DNA from: Nocardia transvalensis NBRC 15921
GTDB taxonomy: Bacteria; Actinomycetota; Actinomycetes; Mycobacteriales; Mycobacteriaceae
Direction of reading: 5' to 3'
Length of the DNA stretch: 64,000 nucleotides
Assembly: GCF_000308875.1 (NCBI RefSeq)
Contig: NZ_BAGL01000042.1
Location: 62,001-126,000 of the forward strand
Part shown: positions 45,783-55,173 of the stretch, in pieces
How the letters are laid out: each line of letters begins with the position of its first letter
Numbering within the stretch: position 1 is the first letter of the stretch
Translations under genes and position numbers: made by a program
The notes under the pieces: model-generated
Told to the model about the DNA's origin: nothing
Seen by the model: the letters and a program-made list of their open reading frames with translations, nothing else
Databases searched by the model: none

Positions 45783-46118
45783 GTGAACTGGCGAAAAGAC
45801 GCCGCGTGCCGCGAGGCGGCGCCGGGACTCTTTCATCCCCCGCCACCGCCGAAGGGAGATCCGCGCCGGGCGCTCGCTTACTGCCGGGGATGTTCGGTCG
45901 TGGCCGATTGCGCCAGGCATTCGCTGGCGGTCGGGCTGCCGCGCGGGATTGCGGCCGGAGTATGGGCCTCGGGTGACGGCGACAGCGCCGCGCTTTTGCG
46001 TCTCATTGCGTCGGGCCACGGGCGCCTGCCGCGCTGTGTGCAGTGCTGGCGGATCGTCCCGGCCGGTTCGGTGAACAGTGTCTGCCAGGTCTGCGCCTTC
46101 GCCGAGATTCCCGCGTGA
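45783..46118 (+). CDS. WhiB-family iron-sulfur regulator with extra C-terminal CxxC pair
   Basis: 111-residue WhiB protein. The four [4Fe-4S] cysteines are Cys9, Cys34, Cys37 and Cys43 (C-x24-CxxC-x5-C), and the turn motif reads GIAAGVWASG (55-64). Unusually, the C-terminus carries a second four-cysteine set, C85xxC88 and C101xxC104, resembling a zinc ribbon, in place of the usual basic AT-hook-like tail. The GTG start has AGGAGGTGATC close upstream, one of the strongest ribosome-binding sites in the window. WhiB proteins bind sigma factor region 4 and sense redox or NO. Flanked by SARP and LAL genes. Confidence 0.87.
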   Translation: MNWRKDAACREAAPGLFHPPPPPKGDPRRALAYCRGCSVVADCARHSLAVGLPRGIAAGVWASGDGDSAALLRLIASGHGRLPRCVQCWRIVPAGSVNSVCQVCAFAEIPA

Positions 46119-46194
46119 TACACCGATGTTGTTGTTGCTCAACCAGTTTGCTGGGACCACCCGTAGCCGTTGATTTGTCTTCACGCGTAGGCGA

Positions 46195-46207
46195 CGGTAA
46201 TTTACCG
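46195..46207. promoter_or_regulatory. 13-bp palindrome upstream of SARP gene
   Basis: CGGTAA-T-TTACCG, 59 bp before the SARP start, within an AT-richer stretch that probably holds the promoter. A possible operator or autoregulatory site. Confidence 0.35.
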
Positions 46208-46265
46208 AAGAGTATTTCGGACTATTCGTACTTTGCCAGCCCGACAGCCGGAGGGGCGTCGTGTG

Positions 46266-49200
46266 ATGATGTCGGAGCCACAGGTTCAGGTGTTCGGACC
46301 ATTGCAGGTCTTACTCGGCGGCCGCACGGCCCGCATCGGCGCGGGACGGCAACGCGCGATACTGGGTCGGCTGGTTTTGGCCGGGGGCAAGACCCTCGGC
46401 GTCGATCGGTTGGTCGAGGACGTCTGGGAGGGCGCACCGCCGCCGCACGCCCCCTCCGTTCTGCAGGTACAAATCCACAATCTGCGCCGAATCCTGGAGC
46501 CGTCGCGCAGGCCCCGAACGCCGGCGCAGATTCTGGTCTCCGAAGGCAGTGGGTATGCGCTGCGGCTGGATTCCGGAAATGTCGACGCGTGGCAGTTCGA
46601 GGCGTTGCTGCGGCAATACGAGGACCGCGTGCACGCGCCGTCCGGCCCGCCGGGCCCGCTCGAGCGTTATCGAATGCTGGACGCCGCACTTTCCTGCTGG
46701 CACGGCGCCGCATTCGAATCCTTCGCCGGGGCGAGCTGGGCCGCCGCGGAATCGGCGCGATTGACCGATCTGCGCGCCACCGCAATCGAGATGCGCGCGC
46801 AGGCCGCCCTCGAACTCGACCGTATCGGCGAGGTCGTCGCGGTGCTCCGGCAACAGGTGGAGGAGTTTCCCGGCCGCGAGGAAACCGCGCGGCTGCTGGC
46901 GCTGGCGCAATATCGGCTCGGGCAGCAGGTGGACGCGCTCGCGACGGTGCGCCGAGTGCGCGATTATCTGCGCTCGGAATACGGAATCGACCCCGGCCCG
47001 CGGCTGAGCGAATTGGAATCCGCGCTCCTGAATCACACGGTCGCCGACGAGCGAGCGCCGGAACAGATACGGGCCGCGCCGACGGTGCCCCAGCGCGTCA
47101 CGCCGGCCGACCGGCCCGTACCGGAGGAGTCGACCTGCTATCCGGGTCAGCACGCCACCATCGCGGCCGCGTCCGACGAGGTCCGCGCCTCGGGGATGCG
47201 CCTGATCTGGGTCATCGGCGATGTCGGCACCGGGAAGACCACGCTGGTGTGCAGGGCCGCGGCGGATCTGGCCGCCGCGGGATGGGTCACCGCCTACGGC
47301 AAGGCCCCCGAGGTCGACAGCGCGCCCGCGGCCTGGATCTGGCGGGAGATCCTGGCGGAACTCGGTGGCGGATCGGTGCTTTCGGAGGAGGTGGCCGAAT
47401 CCGGCGACCCGTTCACCGTGGTCCGGGCGGTGGCCAAGCGGTGCCGCGAACTGGCCGGGCACGCCCCGGTCGCGATCGTGCTCGACGATATGCACCGCTC
47501 GGACGCGGCGAGCCTGCAGGTGCTGCGGCAGCTGGTGAGCTGGTTGCATCGCGAGCCGGTGCTGGTGCTCGTGACCGCGCGGGGCCCGGAGCTGTCGCCG
47601 GTCTTGCGCGCCACGGAGGCGGCGCTGGCCGATCGGGTGAGCGAGCGCATCGAACTGTCCGGGCTCGATCTGCCGGGCACGGAGGAGATCGCGCGGGGCG
47701 CCGGGCTCGCCGAGCTGGATCACGAGACACTGCAGTCGCTGCATCGCCGGACCGGCGGTAATCCCCTGTTCGTCCGGGAACTGTCGAAACTGATGGTGAC
47801 GCGCGGCGAGGCGCGGATGCTGCCGGAGGGCATCCGGGCGGTGCTGAGCGAGCGGATCGGGCGGCTGCCCGCGGGTGTGGTCACCGTGCTGCAGTACATC
47901 GCGGTGTGGGGCGGGACGATCGACATCGACACACTGATCGGGCTGTCGGGCATCGGCGAGATCGACATCGTCGACGGTATAGACGCCGCGGCGGCCGCCG
48001 GGCTGGTCGGATTCGACGCGTACGGGCGGATCGCGCTGGACCACGCGCTGATCCGGGACACCGTCTACGACGGCATCCTCCCGCTGCGCCGCCGCCGGAT
48101 GCACTGGCGTGCCCTGGAATTCCTGGAGCGCCGCTCGCCCGAACGCCCGGACGCCGCGGCCGATATCGCGGCCCTGGCACATCACGCGGCGCGCGGCGCC
48201 ACGCGGACCACCGCGACACACGCGCTCGCCTACCTGGTCACCGCGGCGCGCGGCTCCGACCGCGGCGACACCCGCGCCGACGCCACCGAACACTGGCAGG
48301 CCGCGGTCGCACTGCACGAACTCGCCGGGCACGCCGGGGAGACGGCCGACCGCGCCGACCGGATCGCCATGCTCGATTCGCTGTGCGGGCTCACCGGCGC
48401 CCTGGCCTACGGCGGCCGGAGCCTGGCGGCCCGGGAGTCGCGGCGGCGGGCCGTCGCGCTGGCCGGTGAACTCGGCGACCCCGCCCTGCGCGTGCGAGCG
48501 CTCACCTGCTGGCGGGCGCCGGTGATCGCGGGCGTGCGGGACTGGCGCACGCCCGACGCCGAGCTGATCGACATGCTGAAAGCCGCACTGGCGGAAGCGG
48601 ATTCATCGGCGGACGAGGCGCGGCTGCTGGTGACACTGGTGCTGGAGTCCGAGGCGACGGGCGACGCCGCACAGGTGCACCGGTGGGCGCGCCGGGCGGT
48701 CGACGCAGCCCGCAAGACCCACGACGCGCGGCTGACGTGCGCGGCGCTCAACGCACTCGCCTACGCGATCACGGGGCCCGCGACGCTGGACGGCTGGGAG
48801 CGCGTCGCCGACGACCTATTACATGCCGCTCGCGCGGCACGATTACCCGAGTACCAGGCGGTCGCCCACTACCTGCGATTCCGATCCGCCTGCCGCGCCA
48901 CCGATCTGAACGCGGCGCGGCGGCACGCGGACCGTGCCCTGGAATACGCCTCGGCCGGGCATCTGCGGCCGCTGCTCGATCTGCTGGCGGCCTTCGCGGC
49001 GGTCTCGGCGGTGCTGCGCGGCGATCTCGACGCCGCCGAGACCGAGTACCGGCGCTTCGACGCCCGGATTCGCCAGTCCGGCAGCGCCAACGAAGCGGAG
49101 TCCCTGCTCATCGGGCCGCTCACCATGGCCTGGGCGCGCGAGGACCTGTCGGGCCTGGTGGACCGGCTGGCCGTACTGTATGCCGCCGAACCCGAGCTGG

Positions 49201-49637
49201 TCGCCCAGGTCTATACCGTCGCTTTGCTCGACGCGGGCGACCGCGACCGTGCCCGCACCCTGTTCCACCGGCACGGCACCGTGCGCCCGGACTTCTACCC
49301 GACGGTCATGACGGTGTTCCGGGCCCACGCCGCGGTGGCGCTCGGCGAGGCCGAGGCGGCGCGGGCGCTGCTGGAGGAGTTGCGCCACTGCTCGGGAACC
49401 ATGACCGGACTCGGCTCCGGCGTCGCCGTCTTCGGGCCCGTGGACGCGGTACTGGCCGACCTCGCCGACCTCGCCGGCGACGGCGCGGCCGCCCGCACCT
49501 TCCGCGCTCGCGCCGTGACGCTGCTGCGCCGGGTCCGCGCGGAACTGGCGTCGCCGGACGCCGAATCGCCGCGTCGCGCCCCGTCCCCGCGCGCCGTCGC
49601 GGCCGCGGACGCCGACCCCGAACTGCTCTGCGGTTGA
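46266..49637 (+). CDS. SARP/AfsR-type regulator with STAND ATPase domain
   Basis: 1123-residue regulator. Residues 1 to about 100: OmpR-like winged HTH of SARPs (QVFGPLQVLLGGRTARIGAG, RQRAILGRLVLAGGKTLGVD, LVEDVWEG). About 105-250: bacterial transcriptional activation domain (BTAD), ending REETARLLALAQYRLGQQVD and YLRSEYGIDPGPRLSELES. About 318-325: Walker A GDVGTGKT; near 402-412: Walker B VAIVLDDMHRSD. The rest is a long helical repeat region. ATG 46266 (or GTG 46263) follows GGAGG. Such proteins activate antibiotic or secondary-metabolite genes; no biosynthetic cluster is present within the window, so targets lie elsewhere. Confidence 0.92.
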   Translation: MMSEPQVQVFGPLQVLLGGRTARIGAGRQRAILGRLVLAGGKTLGVDRLVEDVWEGAPPPHAPSVLQVQIHNLRRILEPSRRPRTPAQILVSEGSGYALRLDSGNVDAWQFEALLRQYEDRVHAPSGPPGPLERYRMLDAALSCWHGAAFESFAGASWAAAESARLTDLRATAIEMRAQAALELDRIGEVVAVLRQQVEEFPGREETARLLALAQYRLGQQVDALATVRRVRDYLRSEYGIDPGPRLSELESALLNHTVADERAPEQIRAAPTVPQRVTPADRPVPEESTCYPGQHATIAAASDEVRASGMRLIWVIGDVGTGKTTLVCRAAADLAAAGWVTAYGKAPEVDSAPAAWIWREILAELGGGSVLSEEVAESGDPFTVVRAVAKRCRELAGHAPVAIVLDDMHRSDAASLQVLRQLVSWLHREPVLVLVTARGPELSPVLRATEAALADRVSERIELSGLDLPGTEEIARGAGLAELDHETLQSLHRRTGGNPLFVRELSKLMVTRGEARMLPEGIRAVLSERIGRLPAGVVTVLQYIAVWGGTIDIDTLIGLSGIGEIDIVDGIDAAAAAGLVGFDAYGRIALDHALIRDTVYDGILPLRRRRMHWRALEFLERRSPERPDAAADIAALAHHAARGATRTTATHALAYLVTAARGSDRGDTRADATEHWQAAVALHELAGHAGETADRADRIAMLDSLCGLTGALAYGGRSLAARESRRRAVALAGELGDPALRVRALTCWRAPVIAGVRDWRTPDAELIDMLKAALAEADSSADEARLLVTLVLESEATGDAAQVHRWARRAVDAARKTHDARLTCAALNALAYAITGPATLDGWERVADDLLHAARAARLPEYQAVAHYLRFRSACRATDLNAARRHADRALEYASAGHLRPLLDLLAAFAAVSAVLRGDLDAAETEYRRFDARIRQSGSANEAESLLIGPLTMAWAREDLSGLVDRLAVLYAAEPELVAQVYTVALLDAGDRDRARTLFHRHGTVRPDFYPTVMTVFRAHAAVALGEAEAARALLEELRHCSGTMTGLGSGVAVFGPVDAVLADLADLAGDGAAARTFRARAVTLLRRVRAELASPDAESPRRAPSPRAVAAADADPELLCG

Positions 49638-49767
49638 TCCCACCGGAATGGCGCGACCGCGATCGGCGAGCGCCTCGCTAATCTCTCATCGTGCGAGTTC
49701 CACGGGGAATACCCCGGCGGAAGACGCTGGTTGAATACTGCATTACCGACAACCAGAGGAGTTGGCG

Positions 49768-50184
49768 ATGAGTGTTCTGGTGCTGATCGGGCGGATCTTT
49801 TTCGTCGTCCTGTTTCTCAGCTCGGCCGTCGGGCATCTGACCCAGGCCGAGGGTATGGCGGGCTACGCCCAGAGCAAGGGCGTCCCGGCCGCGAAGCTGG
49901 CCGTGCTCGGATCGGGTGTGTTGCAGGCGGTCGCGGGGCTGAGCATCCTGCTGGGCGTCTGGGCGGATCTGGGCGCGCTGCTCCTGGTGATCTTCCTGGT
50001 GCCCACCGCGATCCTGATGCATCCGTTCTGGAAGGAAACCGACGCACAGGCCAAGCAGACCGAGATGATCCAATTCAACAAGGATCTGGCGCTGGCCGGC
50101 GCCGCGCTCATGTTGTTCGCCTTCTTCGCTCACGTCTGCGATCTCGGATTGACGATCACAGGGCCGCTTTTCCACCTCGGCTGA
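49768..50184 (+). CDS. DoxX-family membrane protein
   Basis: 138-residue four-helix membrane protein: VLVLIGRIFFVVLFLSSAVG, LAVLGSGVLQAVAGLSILLG, LGALLLVIFLVPTAILMH and LALAGAALMLFAFFAHV. The GRIFFVVLFLSSAVGHL and PTAILMHPFW patterns place it in the DoxX group, linked in mycobacteria to oxidative-stress (membrane-associated oxidoreductase) complexes. ATG 49768 follows AGAGGAG. Stands alone, 432 bp upstream of the stress protein gene. Precise role unknown. Confidence 0.87.
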   Translation: MSVLVLIGRIFFVVLFLSSAVGHLTQAEGMAGYAQSKGVPAAKLAVLGSGVLQAVAGLSILLGVWADLGALLLVIFLVPTAILMHPFWKETDAQAKQTEMIQFNKDLALAGAALMLFAFFAHVCDLGLTITGPLFHLG

Positions 50185-50616
50185 GGGTCGTCACGGACGT
50201 GATTCAACGCATTAGTCGGGATTTCCTGGCGAACGACCGGCAGGCGTCGCGGTGGCGCAATTGTGAACCCTCACGAACCGGCCCCGACCTGCACTGGGAC
50301 CCGCCGGTAGTGGGTATGTGCCACCGAATTGACGTGTTGTGACGAAAATCCCAGGGGCACAAGACCGTTCGGTCCACGGCGGTGGATCGCCCGGTCTGTC
50401 CCGCAATATCGGAATCGCTGCTGGTAGCGCGGGTCGTTTCCGGCATCCGCCGAGCGAATGTGTGTTGCGCGTTACTCGGCACATGAGTGTGATGTGTTGC
50501 GATTTCGGTTATTTCCGGCCGGACACCGGTTATGGTCTAGCGCAGTTGCCGCGCGGTACCCGCAGTTGCGGGCGTAATCGCGCCGGCATCCGACAAGTTG
50601 CACCTTTGGAGGAGAG
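50185..50616. other. Intergenic region upstream of universal stress protein gene
   Basis: 432 bp with no convincing coding frame. The right end should contain the stress-gene promoter; I see no strong -10/-35 pair or DosR-type palindrome. No terminator-like hairpin follows the DoxX stop. Confidence 0.5.
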
Positions 50617-51069
50617 ATGACCGCCTACCGATCCATTGTCGTCGGTACCGATGGCTCGGACTCGTCGTACGTCGCCGTCGAGAAGGCCGCCGCATTGGCC
50701 GGTGACGCGGGCGCCACCCTGTACGTCGCCTGCGCGTACTACCCGACCGATGACCGCGATGTGGCCGCCGCGGCCGATGTCCTCAAGGAGGAGGCCTACC
50801 AGGTGCGCGGCTCCGCGCCCACCAACGAGATCCTGCGCGTGGCCCGCGACCGGGCCACCGCGGCCGGGGCGAAGAACATCGTCGAGAAGGCCATCGTCGG
50901 CGAGCCGGTCGAGTCGCTGCTGAACCTGGTGAAGGAGGTCGACGCCGAACTGCTCGTCGTCGGTAACCGCGGCCTCAACACCCTCACCGGCCGCCTGCTC
51001 GGCTCGGTGCCCTCGGACGCCGCCCGCAAGTCCCGCACCGACGTGCTGATCGTGCACACCGTGCGCTGA
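50617..51069 (+). CDS. Universal stress protein (UspA family)
   Basis: 150-residue single-domain Usp. YRSIVVGTDGSDSSYVAVEK at the N-terminus carries the ATP-binding aspartate, and the C-terminal nucleotide-binding motif is VVGNRGLNTLTGRLLGSVPS (G-2x-G-9x-G-S/T pattern), so it is an ATP- or cAMP-binding type, similar to mycobacterial Rv1636. ATG with GGAGGAGAG just upstream. It ends in a bidirectional hairpin shared with the HelR-like gene. Confidence 0.93.
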   Translation: MTAYRSIVVGTDGSDSSYVAVEKAAALAGDAGATLYVACAYYPTDDRDVAAAADVLKEEAYQVRGSAPTNEILRVARDRATAAGAKNIVEKAIVGEPVESLLNLVKEVDAELLVVGNRGLNTLTGRLLGSVPSDAARKSRTDVLIVHTVR

Positions 51070-51111
51070 GGCCCGACGTAGGCGCACCCCGGCGCACCTG
51101 CGCCCCCGTTG

Positions 51112-51170
51112 TCCCGGCGTGCTTTTGGCCGGGACCTCACGGTGAGATCCCGGCCGAAAGCACGCCGGGA
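51112..51170. terminator. Long bidirectional hairpin between usp and helR-like genes
   Basis: Arms 51112-51134 and 51148-51170 (23 bp, one mismatch) surround a loop that itself folds (CTCAC-G-GTGAG). It lies between two convergent genes, 43 bp from the stress protein stop and 23 bp from the HelR-like stop. An AAAG/CTTTT core may supply a short U-run. Almost certainly a two-way terminator. Confidence 0.8.
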
Positions 51171-51192
51171 AATGGGGGACGGGTTGCGTCTG

Positions 51193-53499
51193 CTATTCCG
51201 CCGCCTTCAGCCTGCTCAGCACGTCGGGCAGGTCGCCCGTGTGGACCACGGACAGGCGCTGGGTCGCGCGGGTGAGCGCCACGTAGAGGTCGTTGAGGCC
51301 GCGCGGGGACTCGTCCAGGACGGCCTGCGGCTCCACCATGATCACCGCGTCGAATTCGAGGCCCTTCGCCTCCGACACCGTCAGCACGCGCACGGAATCA
51401 CTCGCCAGGCCCGCGTAGTCGGCGACCCGCGCGTGCGGGGCGAGGACCGCGGTGATGCCGGGTCGTTCGGCCTCCGCGCCGACCAGCCGGGCCACCGTCG
51501 CCACGGCCTCGTCGTCGGTCACCCGGAACGCCTCCGGCTCGTGTCCGGATTCGCGCACCGAGCGCGGCGCGGACGCCTCCGGATCGATCGCGGCCAGCAC
51601 GTCGGCGGCCACCGCCATGATCTCCGCGGGCGTGCGGTAGTTGACGGTCAGCTCGGTGAGCTTCCACCGCCGCGCCACATACGGTTCCAGCATCCGCTGC
51701 CAGGACGAGGTCCCGGCCGGATCACCGGTCTGCGCCACGTCGCCGACCACCGTCACCCAGCGATTCGGTATGCGCCGCATGACCATTCGCCACGCCATCT
51801 CCGAAAGTTCCTGCGCCTCATCGATGATGACGTGGCCGTAGGTCCAGGTGCGGTCGCCCGCGGCGCGTTCGGCGGTGGTCTGGCGGGTGCCGACGTTCTG
51901 GCGCTCGGCCAGCTGGCTCGCGTCGATCAGGTCGTAGGCCATCAGGATCTCCGGATCCAGATCGTCCTCCAGATCCTGTGGCGCCGAACCGGTCAGGATG
52001 TCGAGGGCCTCCTGCGCCTCGGCGAGCTGGGCGCGCCAGCGGCGGCGGGCGCGCTCGCGCTCCTCGGCGTCGTCGACGCCCAGCAGTTCGGCCAGCTCGT
52101 CCAGCAGCGGCGCGTCGGCCGCGCCGAAGCGGCCGTCGTCGGGGCGGTACAGCTCCTGGCGGTCCTCCGGCGACAGATCCCCGGCGGCGCGGGCCAGGCG
52201 GTCCGGATCGGCCCACAGCCCGGCCAGCACCTCCTGCGGCGACAGGATGGGCCACAGCGCGGCGATCTCGCGCTGGATATCGGCGTCGGCGCGCATCTCG
52301 TCGCGGATCTCGGTGAGATCGGCCTGGCTCAGCAGATTCTTGCCGCCCGTGAGGTCCCGCCCGAGCACCTGCGCCAGCTGATCGGTCAGCGCGTCCACCA
52401 CCGACGCGGCGAAGATGGGCCGGGCCAGGTTGTGCGGACGCCGGGACGAGCGGGCGCGGCCCCGGGCCTTGGTGACGATCTTGCGGTCCAGGGTGAGGTC
52501 GTAGCCGTCGAAGCTCAGCCGGATCGGCTCGCGGGGCACCTGCTGCCAGTCGCGCACGCCCTTCTTGAGGACCTCGAGCATGTCCAGCGAGCCCTTCAGC
52601 TCCCCGGCCCGCAGCGAATCCTCCAGTTGCGCACGCACTCCCGGATACAGATCGCCGATCGTCGAGAGCAGCACGCCGGTCTCACCGAGGGACGGGAGCA
52701 CCTGGCCGATGTAGTCGAGGAAGGTCGTATTCGGCCCGATGATCAGCACGCCGGCCTTGTCCAGCTGCTGGCGATAGGTGTACAGCAGGTAGGCCGCGCG
52801 GTGCAGCGCCACGGCCGTCTTGCCGGTGCCCGGCCCGCCCTGCACCACCAGCACGCTCTTGTGCTCCGAGCGGATGATGGCGTCCTGCTCGGTCTGGATG
52901 GTCTCGACGATGTCGCTCATATGCCCGGTGCGGGCGGCGTTGAGCGCGGCCAGCAGGGCGCTCTCGCTGCCCACCCCGGCCTCGTCGGAGTCGATGGCCC
53001 CGGCCCGGCGCGCGGTCTCCAGATCCAGATACTCGTCGGTGACCGCGGTGACCTTGCGGTTGCGCGAGCGGATGTGCCGCCGCCGCGTCACCCCGTCCGG
53101 CTGGGCGGTGGTCGCCAGGTAGAACGGGCGAGCCAGCGGCGCGCGCCAGTCCAGCAGCAGGGTGGCGTAGTCGTCGTCCTCGTCCAGGATGCCGAGCCGC
53201 CCGATGTAGCGATGATCGTCGCCGTCGTTCTCCGCCAGATCGATCCGCCCGAAACACAGACCGTGCTCGGCAGCGTCGTACTTGGCCAGATCCTCGGTGT
53301 AGAGCTGGGTGAAGGATTCGCGTTCGCTGCGGGCCTGCGGGGTGCCGCCGGCCTCCAGCAGGACGGTTTTCAGGCGGCGCTGGGCGTACTCGCGCATGGC
53401 GTCGAGCCGCTGGTACAGCAGCGTCAGATGATCTTGTTCGGCCAGCGTTTCGGCCGCGCGGTCGGTTGCCGGGTGATCCTCGGTGAGGCGGTCGGGCAA
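51193..53499 (-). CDS. helR: HelD/HelR-type RNA polymerase recycling ATPase
   Basis: 768-residue UvrD-like superfamily 1 ATPase of the HelD/HelR group that removes stalled RNA polymerase from DNA; actinobacterial HelR also displaces rifampicin. The N-terminal coiled-coil arm (LTLLYQRLDAMREYAQRRLK) is followed by DWRAPLARPFY, Walker A GGPGTGKT at 221-228, DEAQ box in VIIDEAQELSEMAW, NYRTPAEI, SEAKGLEFDAV and DLYVALTRAT. TTG start with AAGGAG 8 nt upstream. Whether this is HelR or a general HelD cannot be settled by motif reading. I see no rifamycin-associated element (an inverted repeat around GGGCTTGC/GCAAGCCC) before it; only GCACGG-GG-CCGTGC at 53532. Confidence 0.85.
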   Translation of the reverse strand: MPDRLTEDHPATDRAAETLAEQDHLTLLYQRLDAMREYAQRRLKTVLLEAGGTPQARSERESFTQLYTEDLAKYDAAEHGLCFGRIDLAENDGDDHRYIGRLGILDEDDDYATLLLDWRAPLARPFYLATTAQPDGVTRRRHIRSRNRKVTAVTDEYLDLETARRAGAIDSDEAGVGSESALLAALNAARTGHMSDIVETIQTEQDAIIRSEHKSVLVVQGGPGTGKTAVALHRAAYLLYTYRQQLDKAGVLIIGPNTTFLDYIGQVLPSLGETGVLLSTIGDLYPGVRAQLEDSLRAGELKGSLDMLEVLKKGVRDWQQVPREPIRLSFDGYDLTLDRKIVTKARGRARSSRRPHNLARPIFAASVVDALTDQLAQVLGRDLTGGKNLLSQADLTEIRDEMRADADIQREIAALWPILSPQEVLAGLWADPDRLARAAGDLSPEDRQELYRPDDGRFGAADAPLLDELAELLGVDDAEERERARRRWRAQLAEAQEALDILTGSAPQDLEDDLDPEILMAYDLIDASQLAERQNVGTRQTTAERAAGDRTWTYGHVIIDEAQELSEMAWRMVMRRIPNRWVTVVGDVAQTGDPAGTSSWQRMLEPYVARRWKLTELTVNYRTPAEIMAVAADVLAAIDPEASAPRSVRESGHEPEAFRVTDDEAVATVARLVGAEAERPGITAVLAPHARVADYAGLASDSVRVLTVSEAKGLEFDAVIMVEPQAVLDESPRGLNDLYVALTRATQRLSVVHTGDLPDVLSRLKAAE

Positions 53500-53531
53500 G
53501 ACGTCAACTCCTTGTCACCACGGTCGGCCGG

Positions 53532-53545
53532 GCACGGGGCCGTGC
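53532..53545. promoter_or_regulatory. Inverted repeat upstream of helR-like gene
   Basis: GCACGG-GG-CCGTGC, perfect 6-bp arms, 33 bp before the TTG start. Candidate operator; not the known rifamycin-associated element. Confidence 0.3.
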
Positions 53546-53627
53546 AACGGAAAACAGAGTTGTCGAGTCTAGTTCGGGTTCGGCGCGCTCGCCGTAATCG
53601 CAGGTGAGGCGTCGGCCACCGCGGCCG

Positions 53628-55013
53628 TCAGGAGGCGTGCGTGCTGTTGGGCCGCCGCCCGAGCGTATTGCCCTCGCGGCCGGTGGCCGGCTTCGCGCGG
53701 TACATGGCCAGATCGGCATCGTGCAGTACCGCCTCCGGGGTCCGGGTGTCGCCGGGGTGCAGGGGAGTGACGCCGATGGAGGCGTCGATGTGGATCCGGT
53801 GCCCGCGCGCGATGATGGGCTCGGCCATGCTCTGGCGCAGGCGTTTCACGAGGGCGTCGAGATCGACCGGCAGGGTGTGGCCCGACAGCAGCACCAGGAA
53901 TTCGTCGCCGCCGAGGCGCCCCACCACGTCGTCGTGGCGCAGGCTGCGCTGCAGGCGCTGCGCGACGATCTGCAGCACGGTGTCGCCGATGGCGTGGCCG
54001 AGCGTGTCGTTGATGGCCTTGAAGCCGTCCAGATCGATGAACAGCACCGTCGAGACCGGCAGGTCCTCGCTGGTGCCCAGGGCGGCCGCCAGCCGCGACA
54101 GCACCAGCGAGCGATTGGCCAGCCCGGTCAGCGGATCGTGCGTGGCCTGATACTCCAATTGCCGCCTGCTTGCCCGGAATTCGGTGATGTCGTTGAACGA
54201 CGAGACGGCCGGCGACGCCGGGTCGCCGGGATTGAGCAAACGGCTCGAGCCCGACAGCCACCGGCGCTGCCCGTCCGGGCGGTCGACGCCGAACACGTAG
54301 CGGGTGATGGTCTCGCCGGTGGCGAGGGTGCGCGCGACCGGATGCCGCAGCGGCGGCAGCGGCTGGGCGTTGGCGTCCAGCAGCGCCAGCGGCAGCGCGT
54401 CGATCCGGATGCCGACCAGATTGCCGTCGTGGCCGAAGATCCGCTTGGCGGCGGGATTCACCGATTCGATGCGCCCGTCGCGGTCGATCACCACCACGCC
54501 CTCCTCCAGCTGGGAGACGACGGTGGTGAAGTGCTGCTCGGCGCGGCGCTGCGCGGCCTCCGCCCGGCGCTGGGCGGTGAGGTCGTGGATGACGACCTGA
54601 TAGGCGATGTGGTCGTGCCAGGCGGTGAGGACGGAGACGGTCTCGACGTCGACCATCCGCCCGTCGCTGCGGATCAGGGTCATCTCGGCGGGGTCGGACG
54701 CGTCGCCGGTGGACTCCAGGCGGCCGATGCGCTCCAGCATCGCCGGGATCGAGCGGGGGTCGACGAAGCGCGTCACCGGCTGTCCGACAAGCTGATCGGT
54801 ATCCTCGACAGCAAGTAGCCTTACTATTGCTGGGTTGGCAAAAACGATGATGCCGCGCTCATGGACCACCACCCCGTCGGGGCTGTGCTCGACCAGGGTG
54901 CGGTACCGCTGGGCAAGCTGTTCGGCATCGATCGGGGCCTCCCGGTCGTCACCCACCTCAACCACACGTACCCCCTGATCTCGATGACTTGCGTCAATGG
55001 CACATGGGATCAT
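53628..55013 (-). CDS. PAS-PAS-GGDEF diguanylate cyclase
   Basis: 461-residue cytosolic signalling enzyme. Two PAS domains (about residues 35-150, with YRTLVEHSPDGVVVHERG, and 160-285, with VVSQLEEGVVVIDRDGRIES) precede a GGDEF domain (about 295-450) beginning ATHDPLTGLANRSLVLSRL. The active-site motif GGDEF is intact (RLGGDEFLVLL), so it should make cyclic di-GMP. An RxxD inhibitory site (RHDD) lies exactly five residues before GGDEF, so product feedback is expected. No transmembrane segment. Divergent from the ketosynthase-like gene. Confidence 0.93.
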   Translation of the reverse strand: MIPCAIDASHRDQGVRVVEVGDDREAPIDAEQLAQRYRTLVEHSPDGVVVHERGIIVFANPAIVRLLAVEDTDQLVGQPVTRFVDPRSIPAMLERIGRLESTGDASDPAEMTLIRSDGRMVDVETVSVLTAWHDHIAYQVVIHDLTAQRRAEAAQRRAEQHFTTVVSQLEEGVVVIDRDGRIESVNPAAKRIFGHDGNLVGIRIDALPLALLDANAQPLPPLRHPVARTLATGETITRYVFGVDRPDGQRRWLSGSSRLLNPGDPASPAVSSFNDITEFRASRRQLEYQATHDPLTGLANRSLVLSRLAAALGTSEDLPVSTVLFIDLDGFKAINDTLGHAIGDTVLQIVAQRLQRSLRHDDVVGRLGGDEFLVLLSGHTLPVDLDALVKRLRQSMAEPIIARGHRIHIDASIGVTPLHPGDTRTPEAVLHDADLAMYRAKPATGREGNTLGRRPNSTHAS

Positions 55014-55173
55014 TCTGGTATCGGCGTGCAGAGATCACAACGCCGACGGTATTGGATCAGTCACAGTTCGGGCACTTCATCGGGCCCTGATTGGCGATCA
55101 TTACAGCTACCGGTTTGCTCAGTGATGGCGGTTTATTCGCTATTCGGCCCGGGACCGGTGAAGGAGCGAGGCT

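Noticed and set aside
51109..53607. 832-codon plus-strand frame over the helR-like gene
   Set aside because: Antisense shadow; the minus-strand protein has all HelD/UvrD motifs.
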